Positions 42,457 through 51,269 are shown, counted from the first letter of the stretch. The stretch: 64,000 nt of DNA from an uncultured Collinsella sp. (GCA_902494195.1 CABUSH010000007.1:31366-95365); one strand, 5' to 3'. Program-made: numbers and translations. The notes: a model not told the origin generated them from the letters alone.

Positions 42457-43275
42457 CTAGAGCTCTAGCGTGAGGGTGACGGGGCAGTGGTCGCTGCCGA
42501 AGATGTCGCCGCGGATGCCGGTGTCGCGTACGTTGCCGGCGATTGCGTCGCTCACCAGGAAGTAATCGATGCGCCAGCCTGCGTTGTTCTTGCGGGCATT
42601 AAAGCGGTAGCTCCACCAGCTGTAGACGCCCTCGACGTCCGGATTAGCCGCGCGCCAGGTATCGGTAAACCCGGCGTTGAGCAGCTCGGTAAACTTGCCG
42701 CGCTCCTCGTCCGAAAAGCCGGCGTTGCCGCGGTTGGACTTGGGGTTCTTAAGGTCGATTTCCTCGTGCGCCACGTTAAAGTCGCCGCAGGTTACGACGG
42801 GCTTGCCGGTCTCGCGCTCAAGCGCGCCCAAAAAGCCGCGATAGGCATCGTCCCAGGCCATGCGCACATCGATGCGGGCGAGTTCGTTTTGCGCGTTGGG
42901 CGTGTAGACATCCACAAACCAGAATTTGTCGAACTCCAGCGCGCAGACACGACCCTCGGTCGCGGCTTGGGCAACGAGCTCGGCTGCCTCGCCTTCACCG
43001 GCGTGGGGCAGCAGCGCGTCGGCGCGCAGCACGCGCAGCGGTTCCTGGCGGCTAAAGACCGCGGTGCCCGAGTAGCCCTTGCGCTCGGCGTAGCTCCAGG
43101 TTTGGTGATAGCCGGGCAGGTCGATATCGACCTGGCCCTCTTGCAGCTTGGTCTCCTGCAGCGCCAGGATGTCGACATCGAGGTCCTGTGCGATCTGGAT
43201 AAAGCTCGGGTCTTTTTTGAGCACGGCGCGCAGGCCGTTGACGTTCCACGAGGCGAAAGTGTAAGTCTGAGGCAT
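42457..43275 (-). CDS. xth: Exodeoxyribonuclease III (AP endonuclease)
   Basis: 272 residues. DNA-repair nuclease acting on abasic sites and 3' ends. Motifs of the EEP fold: FASWNVNGLRAVL, LALQETKL with the metal-binding Glu, VDVYTPNAQ, CGDFNVAHEEIDL, and the final GSDHCPVTL with the catalytic Asp-His. WWSYRFNARKNNAGWRIDYFL matches the ExoA type. It reads leftward and its 3' end abuts repeat module 1. Its start faces the sirtuin gene, giving a 113-bp divergent promoter region. Confidence 0.95.
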   Translation of the reverse strand: MPQTYTFASWNVNGLRAVLKKDPSFIQIAQDLDVDILALQETKLQEGQVDIDLPGYHQTWSYAERKGYSGTAVFSRQEPLRVLRADALLPHAGEGEAAELVAQAATEGRVCALEFDKFWFVDVYTPNAQNELARIDVRMAWDDAYRGFLGALERETGKPVVTCGDFNVAHEEIDLKNPKSNRGNAGFSDEERGKFTELLNAGFTDTWRAANPDVEGVYSWWSYRFNARKNNAGWRIDYFLVSDAIAGNVRDTGIRGDIFGSDHCPVTLTLEL

Positions 43276-43388
43276 GGTGTCCTTTCGACGGGGTTGGCAG
43301 GCTTAAGATTAACGCAACTAGAGCGGGGCGGAGTCCGCGAGTGATAGTGCGAACGCCGCCGTCCCGGAGACACGGACGGAGGACATAT

Positions 43389-44141
43389 ATGACGCAGGCA
43401 ATATCGGATCCCAAGCAGGCCTCCGCTGCGCTGGCGGAGCTGTTCGAAACCCATAGCCACGTGGTCTTCTTTGGCGGCGCGGGTGTTTCCACAGCGAGCG
43501 GCATCCCCGATTTCCGCAGCGTGGACGGCCTGTATCACCAGCAGTTTGCCTATCCGCCCGAAACCATGCTCTCGCACAGCTTTTACGAGACACATCCGGC
43601 GGAGTTCTTCGACTTTTACCGCACCAAGATGATCGCGCTTAACGCTAAGCCCAACCGCTGCCACACCAAGCTGGCCGAGCTGGAGCGTGCCGGCAAGCTC
43701 GACGCCGTGGTGACGCAAAACATCGACGGCTTGCATCAGATGGCGGGCTCGCAGCGCGTGTTTGAGCTGCACGGCTCGGTCCACCGCAATATCTGCCAGA
43801 CGTGCGGCGCGGTCTACAGCACCGAATGGATTTGCGCGCGCGAGCACGAGGGTGCCGCGGGCGTGCCCGTGTGCCCCGCGTGCGGTGGTCGCATCAAGCC
43901 CGATGTGGTGCTCTACGAAGAGCCGCTCGACGAGCACGTGTTGACCGGTGCCGTTGCTGCCATCGCCGCGGCCGATGCCCTCATTGTGGGCGGAACCTCG
44001 CTCGTGGTGTATCCGGCGGCAGGCCTTACGCGATACTTTACCGGCGATACGCTGGCCATATGCAACCTTGCTCCCACCGATCAGGATGCAAATGCCGACC
44101 TGCTGATTTCTTGCGACATCGCGGCCGCGTTTGCGTTCTAG
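43389..44141 (+). CDS. Sir2-family NAD-dependent protein deacylase
   Basis: 250 residues from ATG 43389 (GGAGGAC upstream). NAD-binding motifs GGAGVSTASGIPDFRS and TQNIDGLH, catalytic His in ELHGSVHRN, zinc-binding cysteines in CQTCGAVY and CPACGGRIKP, and the VGGTSLVVYPAAGL segment. The FAYPPETMLSHSF region is of the type seen in bacterial class U/M sirtuins. Probably removes acyl groups from lysines. A GC hairpin (44186-44211) separates it from folP. Confidence 0.93.
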   Translation: MTQAISDPKQASAALAELFETHSHVVFFGGAGVSTASGIPDFRSVDGLYHQQFAYPPETMLSHSFYETHPAEFFDFYRTKMIALNAKPNRCHTKLAELERAGKLDAVVTQNIDGLHQMAGSQRVFELHGSVHRNICQTCGAVYSTEWICAREHEGAAGVPVCPACGGRIKPDVVLYEEPLDEHVLTGAVAAIAAADALIVGGTSLVVYPAAGLTRYFTGDTLAICNLAPTDQDANADLLISCDIAAAFAF

Positions 44142-44235
44142 CCCGCGCGCGCGGATACAATAGAAAGACTGATTGCAAAGCGACCCCGCCGCCAGCGCCC
44201 GAGCGCGGCGGCGTGGGCATTTTAGGAGGATGTTC

Positions 44236-45969
44236 ATGGCGAACGACAGCAAGACATGGCGGTGCGGAAAGTACGAGCTCAGCTTTGACCGTCCGCGCAT
44301 CATGGGCGTCCTCAACGTGACGCCCGATTCGTTTAGCGACGGCGGGGAGCACTTCGACCCGGATGCCGCCATCGAGTATGGCCTGGCGATGCTCGACGCC
44401 GGCGCCGACGTCATCGACGTGGGCGGTGAGTCTACGCGCCCCGGCTTTACCCCAGTCAACCCCGACGAGGAGGCGCGCCGCGTGCTGCCCGTTGTGCGCG
44501 CGCTGGCCAAGGAGGGCGCCATCGTCTCGATCGACACGCGTCATGTGGCGGTTGCCAAGGCGGCCGTGCGCTGCGGCGCCTCGATCGTCAACGACGTGAC
44601 CGGCTTCACCGACCCCAAGATGGTCGAGTTCGTTAAGACGAGCACCTGCGGCGTCATCGTAATGCACGCCGGCGAGGTCGCCGTACCCGCACGCACGCAC
44701 GCGACGGTGCAGCTCGATACCTCGGCTGCGGCGTTTGTCGCCGAGAAGGCGCGCGAAGCGGCTGCCGAGGCCGCGCGCGAGGCCGAGAAGCCGGCCCGTC
44801 GCCGTCGCGGCAAGTTGCTGGGCGAGTCCAAGGTTGAGACCAAGCTTCCGGGCGGTGTGGTACAGCCTTCGCTACCGTTTGGCGAATCGGAGCCCGCGTC
44901 CGAGCCTGTTGACGAGCCAGAGACGCCGGCTGCCGAGCAGGCTGCCCCTGCCGTAGCTGCGCCCGAGACCGTGCCCGCAGCTACCGAAGCCGCGCCAGAG
45001 CCCAGCGACCACCTGGCCGCCATGATGCGCCGCAGTGCCCGCCGTGAGGAAGCCTATGTGCCCACCTCGCAGCTCCGCCGCTTTACCCTGCCCGATTCTG
45101 CGCCCATCATGCGCCGCGTCATGGGCTTTCTATCCGACCAGGCCCGCACGCTCATCCATGCCGGCGTGTCGCGCGACCGCATCTGCATCGATCCCGGCCC
45201 GGGCTTTGGCAAGACGGCCAACGAGGACATCGTCATCCAGCGCGAGACCGCCAAGATGGCGTCGCTGGGCTACCCGCTCATGTGTGCCGTGTCGCGCAAA
45301 CGCTTTGTGGGCGCCGTCTCGGGCGTGACCGAGGCCGCCGCGCGCGATGCCGCCACGTTTGGCGTGTGCCTGGGCGCTATCCAGGCCGGTGCAAACATCG
45401 TGCGCGTGCACGACGTCACTGGCTTTGCGCAGTTCCTGAACGGTTACTGGGCCGTTGCCAAGCCGCAGCCGCGCCGCACGTTTGTGGCCGTGGGTTCCAA
45501 CCTGGGGCATCGCTGCGACAACATCCGCGCTGCGCGCGACATGATTGCCGAGATCCCGCTCACCTGTGTGTCCAACTGCTCGCGCATCTACGAGAGCGAG
45601 CCGGCCTACGAGACGCGCCAGGACGCGTTTGCCAACGCCGTCATCGAGATCAAGACCGAGCTGGCTCCGCTGGTGCTGCTTGACGAGCTCATGAAGATCG
45701 AGGCCGAGCTGGGCCGCGACCGTTCCAAGAAGGCCAAGGCAAACGGCCCGCGCACCATCGACCTGGACCTGCTGTGGATGGACGGCGAGACCCACGGCGG
45801 CAAAAAGCTGCGCCTGCCGCATCCGCTGATCGGCGAGCGCGACTTTGTGCTGGTGCCGCTCGAGGATCTGATGCACGATCCGGCACGGTTCTTCCGCTAC
45901 AACGGCGTCGAGGTCAAGGAGCCCGAGGACCGCGTGGGCCATATCGTGGGCGAATTGGGGCGTATGTAG
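44236..45969 (+). CDS. folP: Fused dihydropteroate synthase - HPPK (FolP-FolK), with a large insertion
   Basis: About 577 residues joining two folate enzymes. DHPS: RIMGVLNVTPDSFSDGG, IDVGGESTRPG, SIDTRH, then DPGPGFGKT and AVSRKRFVG. HPPK (about 413-560): RTFVAVGSNLGHRCDN, SRIYESEPAYETRQDAFANA, RDRSKKAKANGPRTIDLDLL and LPHPLIGERDFVLVPL. Between the DHPS strand CGVIVMHAGEV and the DPGPGFGK loop lie about 135 extra residues (about 145-280), Ala/Glu/Pro-rich, in place of the usual short loop. ATG 44236 is chosen over 44230 for spacing from AGGAGG. No folB is present between the parts. Confidence 0.92.
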   Translation: MANDSKTWRCGKYELSFDRPRIMGVLNVTPDSFSDGGEHFDPDAAIEYGLAMLDAGADVIDVGGESTRPGFTPVNPDEEARRVLPVVRALAKEGAIVSIDTRHVAVAKAAVRCGASIVNDVTGFTDPKMVEFVKTSTCGVIVMHAGEVAVPARTHATVQLDTSAAAFVAEKAREAAAEAAREAEKPARRRRGKLLGESKVETKLPGGVVQPSLPFGESEPASEPVDEPETPAAEQAAPAVAAPETVPAATEAAPEPSDHLAAMMRRSARREEAYVPTSQLRRFTLPDSAPIMRRVMGFLSDQARTLIHAGVSRDRICIDPGPGFGKTANEDIVIQRETAKMASLGYPLMCAVSRKRFVGAVSGVTEAAARDAATFGVCLGAIQAGANIVRVHDVTGFAQFLNGYWAVAKPQPRRTFVAVGSNLGHRCDNIRAARDMIAEIPLTCVSNCSRIYESEPAYETRQDAFANAVIEIKTELAPLVLLDELMKIEAELGRDRSKKAKANGPRTIDLDLLWMDGETHGGKKLRLPHPLIGERDFVLVPLEDLMHDPARFFRYNGVEVKEPEDRVGHIVGELGRM

Positions 45970-46671
45970 ATGATCGAGATGAATGCTGTAGCCGCCGGTA
46001 CCGAGCTCGACGCGGCGCGTGACGCGGGCCGCGAGGGTGCGTCCGCGGGCTGGTGCGCGTGGAGCGTGGGCGATGCATCGCTGACGTTTTCGCTGGTCGT
46101 GCGCCCCGATGTGAACATGCATGCCTTCCACGGCCTGCCGTTTGTGGCCGCAATGGGCATGATAGATGCGCTCGCGGGCACGGCCGCAACGCCGGGCCTG
46201 GGGCTTGCCGGCAAGGTGGGCATCCAGTGGCCGAGTGACATCGTGTGCGGCGCGCCTGCGTTTGAGACGTCGTTCGCGCGCGTCGCCGTCAACGGCGGTG
46301 CCGGTGCCGCGGGCATGTTTGCCGCGGTGACGGTGGATATTGAGCGTTCGGCACTGGGCGAGCTCGGCGTGGATATGGGCGACGAGGTACTGGTCGAGGC
46401 ATTGGCCGCCGCCGTGCTGACCCGCGTGGGCACCTGGGCGGTTGCCGCCAACACACCACAGGGCGCTGCCGGCCCGCTGGCTCCCGTGCTGGGTGAGTAC
46501 TTCGATATGGTGCCGCTGCTGGGTCGTCAGGTCGCGGCGGTGTCGCCCAACGGCCTGCCGCTCGCGGTCGGCGTGTTTGCGGGCCTGGACATCTGGGGCC
46601 GCGCGACCATTAAGACCGACGCCGGCGAGCAGGAGTTTCCGCCCGAGGCCGTACGGATTCGCGGTCTGTAG
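45970..46671 (+). CDS. Divergent biotin-protein ligase (BirA)-like protein
   Basis: 233 residues, starting directly after the folP-folK stop codon. The catalytic-domain pattern of BirA is recognisable: LTFSLVVRPDV, a helix, VGIQWPSDIVCG (family KWPNDI), GGAGAAGMFAAVTVDIE and a C-terminal SH3-like part (GVFAGLDIWGRATIKTDAGE). However, the GRGRxGR biotinoyl-AMP loop is replaced by GREGASAGW and the catalytic Lys of KWPNDI is Gln. It may be inactive, or use a different substrate. The neighbour coaX is a frequent partner of birA, which supports the family call. Confidence 0.65.
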   Translation: MIEMNAVAAGTELDAARDAGREGASAGWCAWSVGDASLTFSLVVRPDVNMHAFHGLPFVAAMGMIDALAGTAATPGLGLAGKVGIQWPSDIVCGAPAFETSFARVAVNGGAGAAGMFAAVTVDIERSALGELGVDMGDEVLVEALAAAVLTRVGTWAVAANTPQGAAGPLAPVLGEYFDMVPLLGRQVAAVSPNGLPLAVGVFAGLDIWGRATIKTDAGEQEFPPEAVRIRGL

Positions 46672-46691
46672 CGTCTCGGCTTCGCCAGAGC

Positions 46692-47465
46692 CTACGCTAG
46701 CTCCTGCATGCGGCGGTAGATTTCGCAGATACCCTTGATGGTGAGCTGTCCGTCGACCACGTCGAAGGCATCGGTCGAATCGGCGACGATGCTGGCGAGA
46801 CCGCCCGTGGCGATAACGGTGGCATCCTCGCGGCCCAGCTCGCGCTTCATGCGCGCGACCAGGCCCTCAGCCATGGCGGCGGCGCCCGTTACGGCGCCGA
46901 CCTTGATGCACTCCTCGGTATCGCGGCCGATGGCGTGCTCGGGCGCCTCGAGCGGAACGCTGGCGAGCTTGGCGGCTCGGGCGGCGAGCGCGTCCATCGA
47001 AATGCGGATGCCCGGCGCAATCGCTCCACCAATGTAATAACCGTCCTCATCGATGACGTCGATATTGGTCGCGGTGCCAAAGTCCACCACGATTGCTGGC
47101 GCGCCGTAGAAAGTTTCGGCCGCAACGGCGTTAGCGACGCGATCGGCGCCTACGGCCTGGGGACGCGCCGCGCGCAGCTTGGTCACCGCGGCCGTCTGCG
47201 GTCCGATGACGATGGCGTCTGCGGCAATGCGGTCGGCCACGGCGTGCCATTCGCGCGAGAGCTGCGGCACCACGCCCGCAAAGGCGATCGCGTCGACCGC
47301 GTCGAGCGAAAGGCCGTACATCTTAAAGAAACCCATCAGGCGCACATGGATCTCGTCGGCGGTATAAGAGCGGTCGGTGGGCATGCGCCACGACTGCACC
47401 AGCTCGTCTCCGTCAAACAGGCCCATGGCCGTCTGCGTGTTTCCCATATCGATAGCGAGCAGCAT
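46692..47465 (-). CDS. coaX: Type III pantothenate kinase
   Basis: 257 residues. Phosphorylates pantothenate, first step to CoA. ASKHA-fold motifs: LLAIDMGNTQTAMGLFDGDE (phosphate 1), GADRVANAVAA, VVDFGTATNIDVIDEDGYYIGGAIAPG (phosphate 2) and VIATGGLASI (adenosine). The start is the ATG ending at base 47465, with GGGAG five bases upstream on the minus strand. The open frame continues 126 codons further into the tRNA-Met region but that part is not coding. Convergent with the BirA-like gene. Confidence 0.95.
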   Translation of the reverse strand: MLLAIDMGNTQTAMGLFDGDELVQSWRMPTDRSYTADEIHVRLMGFFKMYGLSLDAVDAIAFAGVVPQLSREWHAVADRIAADAIVIGPQTAAVTKLRAARPQAVGADRVANAVAAETFYGAPAIVVDFGTATNIDVIDEDGYYIGGAIAPGIRISMDALAARAAKLASVPLEAPEHAIGRDTEECIKVGAVTGAAAMAEGLVARMKRELGREDATVIATGGLASIVADSTDAFDVVDGQLTIKGICEIYRRMQELA

Positions 47466-47601
47466 GTCTACTCCCAGTGTTGGCATAAAAGGACGCGCAC
47501 CATTGTATACGCGCCGCCGACGGCGCTCGGCTGCGATTCGTTTACGGTGATAGGGGCTGAGGGGTTTAAATATGAAGGAATTATGCTCCACGAGATTTTC
47601 C

Positions 47602-47630
47602 TTGCCGTTTACCGAACTCCCGCGTAATAT
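47602..47630 (+). promoter_or_regulatory. Promoter of the initiator tRNA gene
   Basis: TTGCCG (47602-47607), 17-bp spacer, TAATAT (47625-47630). Predicted start is about 35 nt before the tRNA. Confidence 0.6.
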
Positions 47631-47671
47631 TCTTTTTTGCGCACATGAGGCGCCCAGACATTGCGGGGTGG

Positions 47672-47738
47672 AGCAGTCTGGTAGCTCGCCGGGCTCATAA
47701 CCCGGAGGTCGTAGGTTCAAATCCTGCCCCCGCGACCA
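47672..47738 (+). tRNA. Initiator tRNA-Met (anticodon CAT), CCA encoded
   Basis: Acceptor TGCGGGG/CCCCGCG with a weak first pair (T1 with G72), as initiators lack a strong 1-72 pair. D arm GAGC/GCTC; anticodon loop CTCATAA on a stem with three G-C pairs (CCGGG/CCCGG); T arm GTAGG-TTCAAAT-CCTGC; CCA encoded at 47736-47738. The G-C-rich anticodon stem identifies an fMet initiator. Confidence 0.95.
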
Positions 47739-47747
47739 AGAACTTGC

Positions 47748-47777
47748 AGCTCGTCGGCCTAGCCGGCGAGCTTTTTT
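47748..47777 (+). terminator. Terminator after tRNA-Met
   Basis: AGCTCGTCGGC pairs with GCCGGCGAGCT, loop CTA, then TTTTTT. Confidence 0.92.
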
Positions 47778-47826
47778 GTTATTCCGGGATCGTTTCTTCG
47801 GTTCAATTCTCGGCCTCTCAAACAAA

Positions 47827-47883
47827 ATCTCGATCTGTAACATCTAGACCCGATTTGGGCGGCTAGGTGTTACAGATCGAGAT
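47827..47883. repeat. Palindromic element C, copy 1
   Basis: ATCTCGATCTGTAACA (47827-47842) and its exact reverse complement (47868-47883) flank 25 bp. A second, shorter copy follows at 47913. Confidence 0.8.
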
Positions 47884-47912
47884 ATACCGGTGGGTTGGGT
47901 CGTGTTTGTCTA

Positions 47913-47959
47913 AATCTGTAACACGAGGGACGGATTTTGCCGAGTAACTGTTACAGATT
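47913..47959. repeat. Palindromic element C, copy 2
   Basis: AATCTGTAACA (47913-47923) and TGTTACAGATT (47949-47959) are exact inverted copies. TGTTACAGAT-TGAGAT repeats the right arm of copy 1 with one change. Confidence 0.78.
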
Positions 47960-48110
47960 GAGATAAACCGACGGGCCGCCCCGCCCATCCCCATCCACCT
48001 GCCGCTGCCCGCTGTCCGCCGATTTCAGTTGTGCCACTGTGCCCCCATGCCATATCCTCTAGACAACTACGCGGCATCATCGCCGCCGCGCCTATGAGAG
48101 AGGAATGTCC

Positions 48111-50141
48111 ATGACCACACCTGCATCCAAGCTGCTCCAGCCCATTACGGTTGGCCCCCTTGAGCTCAAGAACCGCATTATGTTCCCGCCGCTGACCACC
48201 GGCTACGAGGAGCGCGACGGTTCCATCGGCGAACGCAGCCTGGCTTTTTACGAGCGCCTGGCCCGTGGCGGCGTGAGCTACATCGTTATCGGTGACGTCG
48301 CTCCCGTCATGACCGCAAGCCCCACGCCCAAGCTGGCGAGCGACGCCCAGATCCCCACGTTTAAGGCCCTGGCCGACGTCGTCCACAAGCACGGCGCCAA
48401 GGTCGCGCTGCAGCTGTTCCACCCCGAGTACGACGTGCCCGGCGTCGGTCGCATGGTCATGGGCTCCATGGCCGCCGCCAAGGTCGCGCAGGAGGCCAAG
48501 GCCGCCGGCGACGAGGAGACCTTTGCCGCCAAGATGGCCGAGTCCAACGAGATCCGCAAGCAGGCATACGCCAAGCTGCACCACGACATGCAACACTTTG
48601 TGAACGAGGCGAGTGTTGAGCAGCTCACCCAGATCAAGGAGGCTATCGCCGCCTCGGCCGCTCGCGCACAGCAGGCCGGGATCGACGCCATCGAGGTCCA
48701 CGGCGACCGCCTGGTGGGTTCGCTGTGCTCGGCCATTCTCAACAAGCGCACCGACGAATACGGCGGCTCGTTCGAGAACCGCGTCCGCTATGCTCTGGAG
48801 GTCGTCGCCGCCATTAAGGAGGCCGCGCCGCAGCTGATGGTGGAGTACAAGCTCCCCGTGATCATGGAGAACCCCGACGGTACGCCGCGCGGCAAGGGCG
48901 GCCTGCAACCCGACGAGGCCTGCGAGTTCGCCAAGCTGCTCGAGGGCGCCGGCATCGACATGATCCAGGTCGCACAGGCAAACCACACCGGCAACATGGG
49001 CGACACCATTCCGCCCATGGGTGCCATGCCCTACAACTGGACGCTGCCCGTGGCCGAGCGCGTCAAGGCCTTGGTCTCCGTGCCGGTGGCAACCGTCGGC
49101 CGCGTGGTTTCGGTCGAGGCCGGCGAGAAGATCCTGGAGGATGGCTCGGCCGACATCATCGCCTATGGCCGCTCGCTCATGTGCGACCCCGACATTGCGC
49201 TGAAGGCAGCCACGGGCGAGCCTATCCGCGAGTGCCTCAACTGCAACAAGGGCTGCGTCGATGCGATTCAAAACCGCAAGTACATCTCGTGCGTGCTTAA
49301 CGCTGAGAACGGCGACGAGGCGACCATATCCATCAAGCCGGGCGAGGGCGACAAGAAGATCGCCGTGGTGGGCGGCGGTATTGCCGGTCTGGAGGCCGCG
49401 CGCGTGGCGGTCAAGCGCGGCTACGATGTGACCGTCTATGAGGCGAGCGATCATCTGGGCGGCCAGATTGTGCTGGCAGCCGCGCCTCCGCGCAAGGACG
49501 AGATTATGCGCTCCGTTGAGTACTACGAGAAGATTCTGCCTGGCTTGGGCGTGAAGGTTGAGCTCAACCATGCTGCTACCGCTGAGGACCTCAACGCCGC
49601 CGATGCCGCGATTGTGGCCGTGGGCGCACACGACGTGGTCATTCCCGTTCCGGGTGCCGATTCGGACAAGGTCGTCTCGAGCTGGGACGTGCTGGCCGGC
49701 AAGGTGGAGCTTACGGGCCGCGTCGCCGTCATTGGCGGTGGCCTGGTGGGCACCGAGACTGCCGAGTACCTGCTGCAGCACGGCTGCGAGGTGGCAATCG
49801 TCGAGATGCTCGACAAGATTGCCGCGGGTGAGTCCGAGACTATTCTGCCGCTGATTATGAGCGACTTTGCAGAGCACAACGTGGAGCAGCACGTGAAGAC
49901 CCGCCTGACCGCCGTTACCGATGAGGGCGTGGAGGCTGTTCGTACCACCGAGGATGGCGCCGAGGAGCCGGTGAAGATCGCCTGCGATTACGTGGTGATG
50001 GCCGTGGGCTCCAAGGCCAACGCGTTTGACCTGGACGGCGTGACGGTGCCCGTGGCCTGTGTGGGCGACTGCTCGGGCGAGCGCACCGCCGACATCGCGA
50101 GCGCCATTCGCACGGCATATCACGCGGCTAACGAGCTGTAG
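48111..50141 (+). CDS. FAD/FMN/4Fe-4S enoate reductase (BaiCD / 2,4-dienoyl-CoA reductase family)
   Basis: About 676 residues. The N-terminal old-yellow-enzyme TIM barrel binds FMN (LLQPITVGPLELKNRIMFPP, then GIDAIEVHGDRLVGS and YGGSFENRVRYALEVV). A 4Fe-4S site follows (CLNCNKGCVD and a fourth Cys in YISCVLN). FAD (IAVVGGGIAGLEAARVA) and NAD (VAVIGGGLVGTETAEYL) domains complete the protein. The family includes bile-acid BaiCD and other gut-bacterial enoate reductases; the substrate here is unknown. I prefer ATG 48111 to 48105 because of spacing from GAGAGAGG. Monocistronic, ending at a terminator. Confidence 0.92.
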   Translation: MTTPASKLLQPITVGPLELKNRIMFPPLTTGYEERDGSIGERSLAFYERLARGGVSYIVIGDVAPVMTASPTPKLASDAQIPTFKALADVVHKHGAKVALQLFHPEYDVPGVGRMVMGSMAAAKVAQEAKAAGDEETFAAKMAESNEIRKQAYAKLHHDMQHFVNEASVEQLTQIKEAIAASAARAQQAGIDAIEVHGDRLVGSLCSAILNKRTDEYGGSFENRVRYALEVVAAIKEAAPQLMVEYKLPVIMENPDGTPRGKGGLQPDEACEFAKLLEGAGIDMIQVAQANHTGNMGDTIPPMGAMPYNWTLPVAERVKALVSVPVATVGRVVSVEAGEKILEDGSADIIAYGRSLMCDPDIALKAATGEPIRECLNCNKGCVDAIQNRKYISCVLNAENGDEATISIKPGEGDKKIAVVGGGIAGLEAARVAVKRGYDVTVYEASDHLGGQIVLAAAPPRKDEIMRSVEYYEKILPGLGVKVELNHAATAEDLNAADAAIVAVGAHDVVIPVPGADSDKVVSSWDVLAGKVELTGRVAVIGGGLVGTETAEYLLQHGCEVAIVEMLDKIAAGESETILPLIMSDFAEHNVEQHVKTRLTAVTDEGVEAVRTTEDGAEEPVKIACDYVVMAVGSKANAFDLDGVTVPVACVGDCSGERTADIASAIRTAYHAANEL

Positions 50142-50212
50142 TTGAACATCGCGGCCAGGCGGGCGGTGGCACGGATCTGTCTCGCCCGGCTGCGTCCCAT
50201 CGGGTGTCAACC

Positions 50213-50251
50213 GGGGCGGGGTCTGCAAGCGCAGCAGGTCCCGCCCTTTTT
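50213..50251 (+). terminator. Terminator after the enoate reductase
   Basis: GGGCGGG pairs with CCCGCCC around a loop containing a smaller CTGC/GCAG stem, followed by TTTTT. Confidence 0.85.
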
Positions 50252-50580
50252 GTTTTGCTCCGGTGGATGGCAATGCGCGGTAATCATGAGGAGTGAGGAC
50301 ATCTACTACCCTGCAGGCCGCTCAAAATTATTGGGGGAGGGGTTAATAATTATATCCTCTATACCAAAGGACATAAAGAGATGCCAATTTTGTTGGCAAG
50401 CGAATGACGATTGGCCGCGAGCTAGCTACCAGCGTAAATAATCGATAAAGAAATGTCGTAAATTGGTGTCAAATGCCCAGATAACGCCGCGTCTATTTTA
50501 ATTAACTGCTTTGACCAAATAGTAAAATGCTACTATCTAACTTGCACGTAAGAAAGCATTTTAACGTTTAAGGCTAAGAA
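50252..50580. other. AT-rich intergenic stretch
   Basis: About 330 bp far lower in GC than its surroundings (TTAATAATTATATCC, TCTATTTTAATTAACTGC, AGTAAAATGCTACTATC). No coding signal is visible. It precedes the orphan HTH gene and could hold its promoter or mark an insertion boundary. Confidence 0.45.
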
Positions 50581-50985
50581 GTGGCAGGTATGTCGGAAGC
50601 AACTAGGACTCGCACGCATGCGCCTGAGGTTAGGCAGCGCGCCGTCGAGGTCCTCCAAGAGGGGGTCGGTCATCGCGCCCTCGCCGCGGAGCTCGGCATT
50701 CCCCAGGCCACGGCTCGTCAGTGGGCCCGCGCGTATGCCGTGGGCGGTGCCGACGCCGTGCTCAACGCGGGCACTCGCCATCATACATATTCGTACGAGG
50801 TGAAACTCGCCGTGGTTAAGGACCGCATGGAAAACGGCCTTACGGTTCGCGAGGCTATGATCAAACACAAGATTCCCAGCGAGTCTTCGGTCAAGGCCTG
50901 GTGCCGCCAGTACCGCGACGGCGGCGAGGCGGCGCTGGTCGATAAGCCGCGGGGTCGCAAGCCGCGCGTTAAAAAGCCGGAATAG
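50581..50985 (+). CDS. Orphan double helix-turn-helix protein (IS3-type transposase OrfA-like)
   Basis: 134 residues from GTG 50581 (AAGG seven bases upstream; ATG 50590 is an alternative). Two HTH units in tandem are visible: RQRAVEVLQEGVGHRALAAE with LGIPQATARQW, and VVKDRMENGLTVREAMIKHK with SSVKAWCRQY. The basic tail is DKPRGRKPRVKKPE. This is the OrfA/helix-turn-helix_Tnp pattern, but no OrfB integrase or terminal inverted repeats are seen. It may be a decayed transposon part or a domesticated regulator. A terminator follows. Confidence 0.65.
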   Translation: MAGMSEATRTRTHAPEVRQRAVEVLQEGVGHRALAAELGIPQATARQWARAYAVGGADAVLNAGTRHHTYSYEVKLAVVKDRMENGLTVREAMIKHKIPSESSVKAWCRQYRDGGEAALVDKPRGRKPRVKKPE

Positions 50986-50997
50986 CGAACGGGATGG

Positions 50998-51019
50998 TGC
51001 GCCCACGAGGCGCATTTTT
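50998..51019 (+). terminator. Terminator after the HTH gene
   Basis: TGCGCC-CACGA-GGCGCA followed by TTTTT. Confidence 0.8.
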
Positions 51020-51269
51020 CTTGCCGCGCCAACTTTTCGAACCGCCGCGAGCCTATCGGGGCATCCTTCAACGTGGCCAATAAACCGCGCACAGTGGCCC
51101 GCGCGCCCGTCGCTGCGGTAAGGAAACGTCACCCTCTACTCCAGTGCGGACAGACTCCTTACCCTGTACGCCTAAAACTCCCCAGTTGACCGAAAACCTG
51201 CCGCCGTTGCTCCTCAACTGAGCTATAACGTTAAACAATTGCAGCGTTTTTGCATGGGGGAGTGATGGT

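Noticed and set aside
47466..47843. N-terminal extension of coaX through the tRNA-Met gene
   Set aside because: The added 126 codons cover a tRNA and terminator; the ATG ending at 47465 has a ribosome-binding site and begins the conserved fold.
47910..50273. 787-codon open frame antisense to the enoate reductase
   Set aside because: The + strand protein has FMN, 4Fe-4S, FAD and NAD motifs; the antisense frame even runs through the terminator and palindrome C.
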